From: Strigamia acuminata | Lineage: Eukaryota; Arthropoda; Chilopoda; Geophilomorpha; Linotaeniidae | Length of the DNA stretch: 64,000 nucleotides | Assembly: GCA_949358305.1 (NCBI GenBank) | Contig: OX442314.1 | Coordinates: 62,691,369 to 62,755,368 of the forward strand | Direction of reading: 5' to 3' | Shown here: piece after piece, positions 53,763-63,204 of the stretch | Position numbering within the stretch: position 1 is the stretch's first letter | Layout: each line of letters starts with the position of its first letter | Position numbers and translations under genes: made by a program | The notes under the pieces: generated by a model | Seen by the model: only the letters and a program-made list of their open reading frames with translations | What the model was told of the DNA's origin: nothing | Database searches by the model: none

Positions 53763-54216
53763 AATTAATATTTATACAACAATTCATTTGTTGTATTCCA
53801 CTAATTACTTTACTTTTATTCATTTGGAACATGGAATATTCTGCTGAATATTCCTACTTATGCGAAGGACTCTTCGCATTATTAGATACTCGATGCTGCG
53901 GACCAAATACGTCTCCGTAGCGATATTTGTGACGATGCCGCAAGTCAGCCGTATTCCTCTGGCTTCGCCCGGATCCTCAACCAGTTGATGCCGCCCGTTT
54001 ACACGCGTCAAGAACCCATCTTTTGTCGTTAATATTTAGTAATAAATATGTTATGTCACACTAAAACTGTAAGTTGTTTCTATTCGATCACGAGCCATGT
54101 TTGTAAAGACTTCCGTAGCTTATCTCGGTTAGGTTGTTGCTAAAACTTAGCAACGTCTTGTATAAACCGAATTATCTATCTCAAAAGGACTAATAAATTA
54201 GCCCAAAAGTAGAATC

Positions 54217-54770
54217 GTCACAAGTGGAGGTTCTACCGAGATAGGCTGCCTAAATTTAAAATAAATTTTGAAGTTTTTCGTGTGTTTATGAGAATTCGGA
54301 AATGTGCTTGCAGTGATAAAATTTCGAATGAAATTTTTGTGTGATAGAACCCATGTTTGTTTAATGTTTTTCTTCTTTTTATAGGAATCTCGTTAGAACC
54401 GTCACAAGTGGAGGTTCTACCGAGATAGGCTGCCTAAATTTAAAATAAATTTTGAAGTTTTTCGTGTGTTTATGAGAATTCGGAAATGTGCTTGCAGTGA
54501 TAAAATTTCGAATGAAATTTTTGTGTGATAGAACCCATGTTTGTTTAATGTTTTTCTTCTTTTTATAGGAATCTCGTTAGAACCGTCACAAGTGGAGGTT
54601 CTACCGAGATAAGGCTGCAAAAATTCAAATGAATTTTGAAGTTTTCGTGTGTTTATGAGAATTCGGAAATATACTTGCAGTGTTAAAATTTCAAATGAAA
54701 TTTTTTGTGTGTAAAATAAATTTCGAGCGAAATTTGTATTTGTGTTTAATATTTTTTATTCTGTTTTAGG
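54217..54770 (+). repeat. 184-bp tandem repeats, each with a primer site
   Basis: Units start at 54217, 54401 and 54585. Each starts with GTCACAAG plus the primer site, so the unit includes the last bases of the LTR. The first two copies are nearly identical; the third has diverged. Each ends with a pyrimidine tract and AG (54384, 54568, 54769) that look like 3' splice sites. Confidence 0.92.
54225..54242 (+). other. Primer-binding site of F (tRNA-Gln type)
   Basis: TGGAGGTTCTACCGAGAT, two bases after the LTR. Repeated at 54409-54426 and 54593-54610. Confidence 0.8.
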
Positions 54771-55733
54771 ACTTCTCGCAAGGAAATAAGTGTAATTCAT
54801 TTTATTCCGGTTTTCCGTCGTGGAAATTATGTGTTTTAACAAAACTAATAATTTCTACCGCGTGGTCAGGCCTAAAGGCCCAACCCCGAAAATGAGAATC
54901 TTGCCCGAACTTGTTGAAATTGGTTCCGCCCGGGTAACGTCATTTTGTCGTCGACAATCTGACAAAACCACGCGGTCGGGCCTAATTTTGAAAAGTTGAT
55001 TTTTGATGGAATTCTTAAAGAACTCTATCAATTTAACAGTTGTTTTAATTTTTTAGAATACTCTTTTAAAATATATTTTGCTTGAGACTTCAAGTTAAAC
55101 CTAAATTTATTTGCCTAAATAAATTAGAAAGAAAATTGACGTTTTTCAAAGGAATTAAAATTTATATTTTATTTCAAAGTGGGTTTACCTTATTTTACAG
55201 ACTTGATCTACATTAAATTGTCGGTTAAAAATCGTGATCTCAAGCCATTGAAATCGAAATTTACGAATGGAATACCACTCGAATTTTAGCGAAGAAGAAT
55301 TCTCGCTGTTGTGTTGCCTAGCAACCCGTGTTGTGCAAAGAAGCCGTCGATTCAAACGAATCGGCGCGTCTTTTGAAATTACGAGTTTTAAAACTTTAAA
55401 AAATTCCATAAAGGTGATCATTCATTTATTAATAAATGCGGTGATATTTTAAAATATTTTAAGAAGTATCCATTTTGTTTGGTGACTACGTCATAACACT
55501 GGAATCTGTCAAGATTACGGTTCCACGAACTTAATGATTTCCACCAATCTCGGACGAGATTAGACTCTCGCGAGACTAGCGTTGATACTTGACCAATCAG
55601 AGAGGTGTATCGAAGTACCCTTACTTCCCTTCGAACTAGTGTGACCACTGCTTCGTTTGCGATCCTCCTGAACGTTTGCAACTTCATCGTTATCTCTCAG
55701 ACTTAGGAAATTTTCTTAGTTTTAAGTTTAGTT
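54771..55733 (+). other. Leader of F
   Basis: About 960 bp before gag, with a pair of CGCGGTC(A/G)GGCCTAA repeats at about 54859 and 54973. No ORF of interest. Confidence 0.6.
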
Positions 55734-57950
55734 ATGACTAATAACCAGCATCACATGAACACCCGTGGTAAGGAAAGAACTTGTTTGACCGGTGGAATGA
55801 ATCTATCCGGGTTTATACCTGCTCCTAATGGAACTGAAGAAGTGGAAAACCACGCGGTCCATAATGGCGTTTCAAATGAAACAGCCGGACCATCTGGAGA
55901 AAATAGGGCTCCACGTGAACCTACTCCGCCTGGAGAAGAGGAATGCATTCCTGAAGGTTCTCATTTAGGCCGAGGCGGTCTATTATTTTGTCAGGATCAC
56001 GGTTTGAACCCAAACCAATTTAGATCTTTGACCGAAGTGTTAGATTTTGTACACGCGCCTCGTGCTACGTCGGAGCAATCCCATTCCCCAGCCAGCCAAA
56101 GATTAAATAATTTTAGTCCCACTCCTTCGACGCCTATTTCTAGATATAGAAATAAAAATGCACAACCTCCTCGTCAAGATCAGTCGAATTTGACACCAGG
56201 AGATTTTTATCGTGCTTTCCAGCAACGATTACGAGCGAATAACTTCGCTCGCAACCAACAAAGAGGATTTACAAATCCAGAGAACTTTGAGAATACGTTC
56301 AACAGAGCGAATTTGGGTCCGCCTAATATGGCCAACCCTAATCCAAGTTTTCCAAACGAATCAAATAGTTGTCCGAATCTCGCTGGAAATTTGAACCCAA
56401 ATACAGGTGCGACAAGAGGTCCAAACCGCCGTTTTGACCCAAATTCTAGATTTACAAACGATTCTAGTCCAGCACCTAATATGCAAAGGGGTCACCCAGT
56501 TCCTCCGAACTCGAATAACCCGAATAATCCTTCTACTGGAACTCCAGGAAATTCAAATAACTATTTGAATCGGGGTACGCCAGGTAATTCGAACAATCGT
56601 CCGAATTTTGGTAATCAAGAAAGTTCGAACAATCGCCCGAATTTTAACAATCGAGATAATTCTAATTATGGGAACCAAGGTAATTCGAATAACCATTCGA
56701 ATTTTGGTAACCACAGTAGACCGAATCAAGGAGGGTCGAATAATTTCAACCCTAACAGTGGTGGCTCAAGTCAAAATAACTCGAGTCAACCAAACAATGG
56801 CGGATCGTCAAATGACAATTCGCGGCCCCCCAGTAGCTTTGGAATGACGGCTGATGACCTCGCGTCAATTGCCACAACCATGCACAAGTTGATGCAGGCA
56901 GGAAAAAGTTCCGCCTCTGTCCCTCAAACTAACTGTTTGAAACCGCCAGATATCCCTGTTTTCTCCGGAAAAGCAGAAGAAAGCGAACGCTTTCTCAATA
57001 TTGTAAAAAATGTCGCTTTTCTGCGAAACATGTCACTCGATGACATGCTTGTTAAAGGCGTGGCCGGTTACTTAACTGAGCAAGCGCATGGTTGGTTTCA
57101 TGAAAGGAGAGAAGATTTCATATCTTGGGAAGTATTTGAACAGGCGTTCAAAGAACGGTTTGTAGCCACTCGACAAGAGCGGACGAACCAACTAACCAAG
57201 TTGAAACAACTGGAAACGGAAAGTCTTTACGACTTTATGCACAAATATTACCAGTTATGGATATTACAAGACAGTCTTGATGCAAAAGGAGCTGGTTGTC
57301 TTTTTATCGGGAGTGTAACTCCTGCTAACGATTTGCTTTTGCATACGCAAGGCATAGCGGATCTGCCTCTGACAGAGATTTATGCCGTTATAACTAAAAA
57401 TAAAGGCTTGTACAGTCGTACAGCTAATGGAGCAAGGGAAAATATTTCCAATCCAGTCGTTTTCCCACCTCGAAAATCGGACACACGTCCTCAGTCGAAG
57501 GCAAATGCTAAATCTTTAACTTTGGGTTCACAAGAACAACTTAATATTTGTGATGAAGAGTTACCTGAGGAATGCGAGGCCGTTTATCTAATAAATGGAG
57601 TAGTGGATCAGACCAGACGTGGTCAATTAGTTTGTTACCACTGTAAGAAACCAGGACACATGCGTCGAGAATGTCCGGACTTAAAACCACGTGCAAATTT
57701 CAACTCTGAAGAGTTGCAAAAACGAAGTACGCCGGATTCCCCGACTGTGGATCCTACTTCTAAACGTCCTAATAACAGATGGATAACTCAAGAAGTGTTG
57801 GATGCAACACTAGATGCTAAACTTGATGCGAAATTAAATACTTTTGAAAATAAGTTACAAACTTCGCTGACCAACTCGTTGGCAGAAATGGTCAAAACTT
57901 TGATCAAGCCCGAATCGACAGATTCAAGTGCGACTAGTTCAAAAAACTAG
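55734..57950 (+). CDS. gag: Gag of element F
   Basis: 738 residues. N-terminal part with GGLLFCQDHGLNPNQF, a long Asn/Gly/Pro-rich repetitive region (about 200-375), a capsid-type domain with IPVFSGKAEESERFL, AHGWFHERREDF and FEQAFKERF, a zinc knuckle CYHCKKPGHMRREC at 57633-57674, and a C-terminal RWITQEVL stretch with a helical tail. It would form the particle and bind genomic RNA. The first ATG of the frame is used. The gene ends in a slippery site followed at once by the stop, so pol is made by frameshifting. The Gag of E shares its ends but not its capsid. Confidence 0.94.
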   Translation: MTNNQHHMNTRGKERTCLTGGMNLSGFIPAPNGTEEVENHAVHNGVSNETAGPSGENRAPREPTPPGEEECIPEGSHLGRGGLLFCQDHGLNPNQFRSLTEVLDFVHAPRATSEQSHSPASQRLNNFSPTPSTPISRYRNKNAQPPRQDQSNLTPGDFYRAFQQRLRANNFARNQQRGFTNPENFENTFNRANLGPPNMANPNPSFPNESNSCPNLAGNLNPNTGATRGPNRRFDPNSRFTNDSSPAPNMQRGHPVPPNSNNPNNPSTGTPGNSNNYLNRGTPGNSNNRPNFGNQESSNNRPNFNNRDNSNYGNQGNSNNHSNFGNHSRPNQGGSNNFNPNSGGSSQNNSSQPNNGGSSNDNSRPPSSFGMTADDLASIATTMHKLMQAGKSSASVPQTNCLKPPDIPVFSGKAEESERFLNIVKNVAFLRNMSLDDMLVKGVAGYLTEQAHGWFHERREDFISWEVFEQAFKERFVATRQERTNQLTKLKQLETESLYDFMHKYYQLWILQDSLDAKGAGCLFIGSVTPANDLLLHTQGIADLPLTEIYAVITKNKGLYSRTANGARENISNPVVFPPRKSDTRPQSKANAKSLTLGSQEQLNICDEELPEECEAVYLINGVVDQTRRGQLVCYHCKKPGHMRRECPDLKPRANFNSEELQKRSTPDSPTVDPTSKRPNNRWITQEVLDATLDAKLDAKLNTFENKLQTSLTNSLAEMVKTLIKPESTDSSATSSKN
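57941..57947 (+). promoter_or_regulatory. -1 ribosomal frameshift heptamer
   Basis: A AAA AAC in the gag frame directly before the TAG at 57948-57950. It is the classic X XXY YYZ form. A -1 shift enters the pol frame, which is open from here to 62146. The complementary GGGGGA...TCCATCCCCC pair just downstream could form a stem. Confidence 0.85.
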
Positions 57951-60900
57951 ATCCGGGGGACGAAGGTTTATTCCATCCCCCAGAAGTGGCCAATGCTACG
58001 TCGGAATCTTTATTTATGGATGTAGACACAACTTGTCTTGAAGAAGCCACTAGTCATAGTGGCGGAGTAGAGGAAAATATACAAGAAATGACGGAGCAAT
58101 TAAAAAATCTGACATTGTTTCCTCACAAGTGCTACACGAAGAAATTCTGTAGACTTCGCCGACTCAACAGAGTCATAGGCGGCAATAATTTGCACAATAT
58201 TACTTTAGGTAATAATAAAGATGATCCTCGAATGAAGATCACAATTGGTGGGCTCACCTACAACGCGCTCATGGATACAGGAGCATCTCAATGTTACATC
58301 GGAGAACAACTCTTGTCTGAAACTCAGGCTTTGCCCGAATTCTTACAAGAGGCTCCCAGAAACATGATGGTGAACGCTGTAGGCGTAGCACACAAGCCTG
58401 TCGGACAAATAACTTTGTGCGTACAATGGGCTGATGAACTTACACCAATAAATTTCATCGTTTTGGCAAAACGAGTTTGTGGCTTGATACTTGGTCACAA
58501 TTTCATGCGCAGACAGAAAATTAGTCCGCATCCACATTTACAAGAGTTCTCTTGTGCAGATAAACCCAATTGGTCCGCCCCGTATGAGTCGGAAGAAGCC
58601 AATTTTGCCCTCGCCCCGTTAAATCGAATTACTTTCGATTATTTAGGACTGTCGTCCACTCTAAACTCAATTGAGTTAACAGACACTCCTGTGTTGACTT
58701 GGGATGAGAAATTAGTTGAGGAGAGCGACTGCACTCCAGAGCAAAGACTAGCACTTCGCGAAGTGGTTAACTCGATACCGAATGTATTTCGTGATCAAGT
58801 TGGGTGCACTAACGTGACCCAGCATCGTATTAAGTTCAAGGAAGGGCATTCATTGCCCAAAATGCAGTATAGAATGTATAACCCGGCCAAGAGAGCCATT
58901 ATGACCAAACTAGCTGCGGAACTTGAACAGGATGGACTGATTGAAAAGGCCAAAGGGCCATTTATAAGTCATCCAGTCATCGTTGCGAAGCCTGACGGCT
59001 CGTATAGGATGTGTATTGACTACCGGTGGCTGAATGCCATCACCGAAGTCGAAGTAATACAAATGCCGAGTATTGACCTTTTGTTGCATAATACTGGTCC
59101 GGCAAAGTATTTTACGTCTATTGACCTTGTTAAAGGTTACTACCAAGTCGAAATGTGTAAGGAAGATCGTCCAAAAACGGCGTTTTATACGCCAAACGGC
59201 CCTTATCAATTTGTGCGAATGCCGTTCGGCCTTTGCAATGCGCCTTGTACCTTCCAGCGTCTGATGGAAGGCATTTTAGGCTCGGCTTTACAAGACTACG
59301 CGTTAGTTTATTTGGATGACGTAATTGTGTATTCAGATAATTGGGATGATCATCTCAAACATGTTCGAGATGTTTTGGAAAGGCTTAACCAAGCCAACAT
59401 GACAATAAATAAAGCGAAATCTCGTTTTGGGCGCACAGAATTAAAATTCTTGGGCCACTGGATTAAACCCGAAGGTCTCTTCGGTGATCCCGATAAAATA
59501 TCGGCGATCATGAAATTTCCCACCCCCACGTGTGCTAAAGACATTCAGCGCTTTCACGGCATGACTAACTTCTTCAGGAAGTTTGTTCCAAATCACGGAA
59601 CTATTGCCGCACCATACACACGTATGATGAATGAGAAAACTCCATTTGAATGGGGAGATGAGCAGACAGAAGCTTTTAATAAAATTAAAGAGCTACTTTG
59701 TGGCGACAATTGTCTACACAAACCAGATATGACTCTGCCATTTGTTGTCATGACTGACGCGTCACATGAAGGCTTAGGAGCTGTCCTTTGCCAAGACGTC
59801 GATATATTCGATGAAAAGAAGCAGAAAAACATTTCTGTACCCAGACCTGTAGCTTATGCAAGCAGAGTTTTACGTGGAGCGGAGAAGCGTTATACAACGC
59901 CAGAACTCGAATGTCTCGCAGTCGTGTGGGCTATTGATCGATTTAAACCATATCTCGAATATGGTACATTCACTTTAGAGTCAGATGCAGAAGCACTGAA
60001 ATGGTTGATGCGAACGCCTGAACCATCTGGGAAATTTGGCCGTTGGGCCTTAAGAATCCAATGTGGAAATTTTAAAATTGTTTTTCGAAAAGGTGCTGCT
60101 AACCAAGTTGCAGATGCACTTTCTAGAGCCCCACTAACGGAGGAAGACATTCCTCTTCGTGACCATGTGGAACCTGTTGAAATTAAACAATATTGGCCTG
60201 AGTGGGACGGAAATCCTTCTGTTTCATTAAATCGTGCCCCGGAGAAACGAGAATATTTGGCTAGTGTGCGTTCCTATTTTTCAGAAAATTCTAAAGAATG
60301 TTCTGAAGAAAAGGAGGGGAAGGAAGTACAAGAAACCTTGTACAGTGCGTTGACTGAAGTACTTAAAGAAGTCCCTCCTACAAGGAGAGAATTAATAGAT
60401 GCTCAGTTACTTGATACTGAATGCAAACGCATTCGAGAATATTTATTGAATGACAAGGTTGTTGGGATACCACAATCTGAAATAAAAGAATGGAAAAACA
60501 AAGTCAAAAACTATTGTTTGGACAAAAAAGAAGTTGATGGTGATCAAATGATCATCTATTTTAACCCTTCGTTCGAAGAGGAATTAAACGATTCGGGAAA
60601 TGGCTTTAAAGCCGTTGTACCCAGTTCACTCGTAAAACGAGTACTCTTCGCTTGTCATGGCCACCCCCTAAGCGGTCACGCTGGGATGAGTAAGACGCTT
60701 GAGAAAACGCGTTTAATATATTTCTGGCCTGGTATGAGTAGAAGTGTCAGGAACTACGTCAAAAGCTGCACGCACTGTGCTCAGTACAAGCCTATTCAAC
60801 AGAAAAGGCACGCAGCTCCTTACACACCACACAACATGACCAATCCTTGGGAATGTATTAACATGGACTTGATGGGCCCGAAACCCGCGGGAAGGTCCCA

Positions 60901-62146
60901 AAACCAGTATATTTTTGTCATTATTGACAATTGTACCAAGTTCGTTGAAATTAAGGCTTTGACAAAAGCCACGAGCGCTAACTGCGTTCCAGAATTAAGA
61001 TCTGTTACAAACAGATGGGGACACCCCAAAAAGATTGTGAGCGATAACGGAAAACAATTTGTTTCCGATATTTACAATGAGTATTGCGATATGTACAACA
61101 TTCGCCCGTCTCATACGAGCACATATCATGCCCAGGCGAACCCGACAGAGCGAGCCAATAGAGATATAAAAACCATGCTGGCTTTGTACACAGATGTGCA
61201 CACGCAATGGCCAAGATATCTAGACGAATTCGCATTTGCAATGCGAAATAATGTCTCAGCGGCAACGGGCTCAAGCCCGATGTTACTGAACACCGGACGA
61301 ATCGTAACATTACCTTTCGACCCAAGGATTATTAAACATGCCAATCCATTTGACAAAGAAAATCCAGAAAAATATGTCAGAGTACTATTGGATGTATTGC
61401 GTAGATCGCATCAAGAGATGCATCGCAGAATTCAATTGAATTTTGAACGACATAGGAAAATACACGAACAGAAGTTCGTAATTACGGAGTTTGAAGTTGG
61501 AGATTTAGTTTGGAAACAAACTCACATTCTCTCGTGCGCAGATAAAAATATTTCTGCTGGTTTCGCAGAGAAGAGAGATGGTCCGTGGGAGATTACTAAA
61601 GTACTTCCTGGAGGAGCGTATAAATTACGCAAATTAGCTGATGGTTCGATTGAAAAATCAGTAAATATTAAAGCGTTGTACCCCTATACGCCCTCATACC
61701 CGATTGAGACTTGGAAAGTAGGACAAAAGTCCGCCTCTTACTCGCCTCAAGAAAATCCTAAATGGATGGACGAAAGTAATCAACTTCCGGATGCTGAAGA
61801 AATGGAATTAATTCCTGAAACTTCTTCAGAAATTCCAATGGAATTATCCGACTCAACTTCGGTGCAAATTGACAAATCTGCACCCATTAAGTCTAAACAT
61901 AGACACAGACAACGATTAACTGCTATAGAAAAGAAAGCGGCGTTGAAAAGAGGTGAAACTCCAAAGAAACCACCTCGAAAACCCCGCAAACCCCAACCGG
62001 TAGTTCCACGAACTAGCACTCGTCCACGACGAGAACGAAAACCAAATCCTAAATATGCAGATGAAAATTTCGTGCGAAACATCACTGCAGTATTTAAAAA
62101 ACCATACCAACAACGAGGAAAAGCCTCAAAGTTCTGTTGGAATTGA
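57947..62146 (+). CDS. pol: Pol of element F
   Basis: About 1400 codons in the -1 frame to gag, with no ATG near the start. Numbering from the GTG at 57986: protease LMDTGASQCY with Asp 97; RT with RMCIDYRWLN, SIDLVKGYYQVE (Asp 380) and YLDD at 442-445; RNase H with Asp 591, Glu about 641 and Asp about 667; integrase zinc region with H893, H898, C928 and C931; core with Asp 961, Asp 1020 and the NPTER glutamate near 1055; a KRDGPWEI module of the GPY/F type; and a very basic C-terminal tail of about 80 residues (KKPPRKPRKPQP, RPRRERKPNP). All catalytic residues looked for are present. No chromodomain or MBD was seen. Confidence 0.95.
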   Translation, partial: LDPGDEGLFHPPEVANATSESLFMDVDTTCLEEATSHSGGVEENIQEMTEQLKNLTLFPHKCYTKKFCRLRRLNRVIGGNNLHNITLGNNKDDPRMKITIGGLTYNALMDTGASQCYIGEQLLSETQALPEFLQEAPRNMMVNAVGVAHKPVGQITLCVQWADELTPINFIVLAKRVCGLILGHNFMRRQKISPHPHLQEFSCADKPNWSAPYESEEANFALAPLNRITFDYLGLSSTLNSIELTDTPVLTWDEKLVEESDCTPEQRLALREVVNSIPNVFRDQVGCTNVTQHRIKFKEGHSLPKMQYRMYNPAKRAIMTKLAAELEQDGLIEKAKGPFISHPVIVAKPDGSYRMCIDYRWLNAITEVEVIQMPSIDLLLHNTGPAKYFTSIDLVKGYYQVEMCKEDRPKTAFYTPNGPYQFVRMPFGLCNAPCTFQRLMEGILGSALQDYALVYLDDVIVYSDNWDDHLKHVRDVLERLNQANMTINKAKSRFGRTELKFLGHWIKPEGLFGDPDKISAIMKFPTPTCAKDIQRFHGMTNFFRKFVPNHGTIAAPYTRMMNEKTPFEWGDEQTEAFNKIKELLCGDNCLHKPDMTLPFVVMTDASHEGLGAVLCQDVDIFDEKKQKNISVPRPVAYASRVLRGAEKRYTTPELECLAVVWAIDRFKPYLEYGTFTLESDAEALKWLMRTPEPSGKFGRWALRIQCGNFKIVFRKGAANQVADALSRAPLTEEDIPLRDHVEPVEIKQYWPEWDGNPSVSLNRAPEKREYLASVRSYFSENSKECSEEKEGKEVQETLYSALTEVLKEVPPTRRELIDAQLLDTECKRIREYLLNDKVVGIPQSEIKEWKNKVKNYCLDKKEVDGDQMIIYFNPSFEEELNDSGNGFKAVVPSSLVKRVLFACHGHPLSGHAGMSKTLEKTRLIYFWPGMSRSVRNYVKSCTHCAQYKPIQQKRHAAPYTPHNMTNPWECINMDLMGPKPAGRSQNQYIFVIIDNCTKFVEIKALTKATSANCVPELRSVTNRWGHPKKIVSDNGKQFVSDIYNEYCDMYNIRPSHTSTYHAQANPTERANRDIKTMLALYTDVHTQWPRYLDEFAFAMRNNVSAATGSSPMLLNTGRIVTLPFDPRIIKHANPFDKENPEKYVRVLLDVLRRSHQEMHRRIQLNFERHRKIHEQKFVITEFEVGDLVWKQTHILSCADKNISAGFAEKRDGPWEITKVLPGGAYKLRKLADGSIEKSVNIKALYPYTPSYPIETWKVGQKSASYSPQENPKWMDESNQLPDAEEMELIPETSSEIPMELSDSTSVQIDKSAPIKSKHRHRQRLTAIEKKAALKRGETPKKPPRKPRKPQPVVPRTSTRPRRERKPNPKYADENFVRNITAVFKKPYQQRGKASKFCWN

Positions 62147-63204
62147 TAAAGTTTTATCCAAAACTTGAAGACTGTAATTATTCACATGTCTGACAGGTGT
62201 AGTGATTTATAATCTCAACACCGGGGGACAAGATATTACGATATTTATGGAAATTTATATTAAAAATATGAATTTGTTGCGATGATTTAAAAATTCGGTA
62301 GAATATTTTAATTTTTTGGTCGTATTTACATGTATTTTAACCAAAATACAGAGAATTACTGTGAAAAGTGATAATCTCGCGTAATTACGAAGGTACGAGA
62401 CTTACGAGGTGTGATTAAACCTCGAACCCGACAATTAAAAGGGAATAAAATTCCCAGGGTTCATTGCACACAAACACTTCGTTAACACACACGGATACTA
62501 GTGACTTCGTCCCTTCGACCCGTCTTCACTTTTTCGACTTGAGAATTTCGACGCTAATTCATTCAGCCGACTTCAAAACCGGAAAATTAGCTTCTAATTG
62601 TAAGTAGTTTTCGTAAATATTCTTTGACTAAAGAATTAAGAAATTGTTCGCAACAATTGGTAAAATATCGGCGTCCCGATAAAAAAGTTATAAATTCACG
62701 TGCTGTCATAAGCGTGAATCGGCATTAAATCACTCTGGAAGTTTAGCTATTCAGTCGAATAGTTGGGTTAAATTTAATAATTATTTATTAAGTTTAAGTA
62801 CGTAGGCACCAATTATTTAAATCAAGTCGCGGTCGAGGCTTGCAAAAATTATTTAGCGGTGAATTTTCGATTTGAGATATTTTTTAGACTAAGTGTTAAT
62901 TAATTAATACGAAAGTTATCTTTGATATTCGAAAAGTTGGATTAAATAGTTTAAGGAAACTAAAAGGATTTTTCTTTTGAAAAATCAACAAGTTGCGATT
63001 TTCGATGAAAATCTTGGTCGGCGAGTCCATTCTCGTGTCATAAACACAAGGGGAATGTGACTCATTAGTGTCACGTGTTAGGGGTTATAAATAACTCGAG
63101 TTGTGTATTTTCGTTGCGAACAATACGTTTTAATTCTTTGGACTCAAGGAATGATTATTTAGAGTGGAATTATTTTTAATAAAATAATTTATTTGCGTCT
63201 GCAG
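62147..63204 (+). other. Noncoding stretch between pol and third ORF of F
   Basis: About 1.06 kb, AT-rich, no ORF. It ends TTTATTTGCGTCTGCAG directly before the ATG, which looks like a 3' splice site. The LTR start TGTGATGATT does not occur here. Confidence 0.6.

Larger units (their letters stand above)
52478..54222 (+). repeat. 5' LTR of element F
   Basis: 1745 bp, TGTGATGATTAC...CGTCACA. Boundaries agree with the solo LTR at 32826-34575 and with the primer site. Confidence 0.9.

Noticed and set aside
62147-63204. 3' LTR of F directly after pol
   Set aside because: Neither TGTGATGATT nor other LTR landmarks occur there; a third ORF follows instead.
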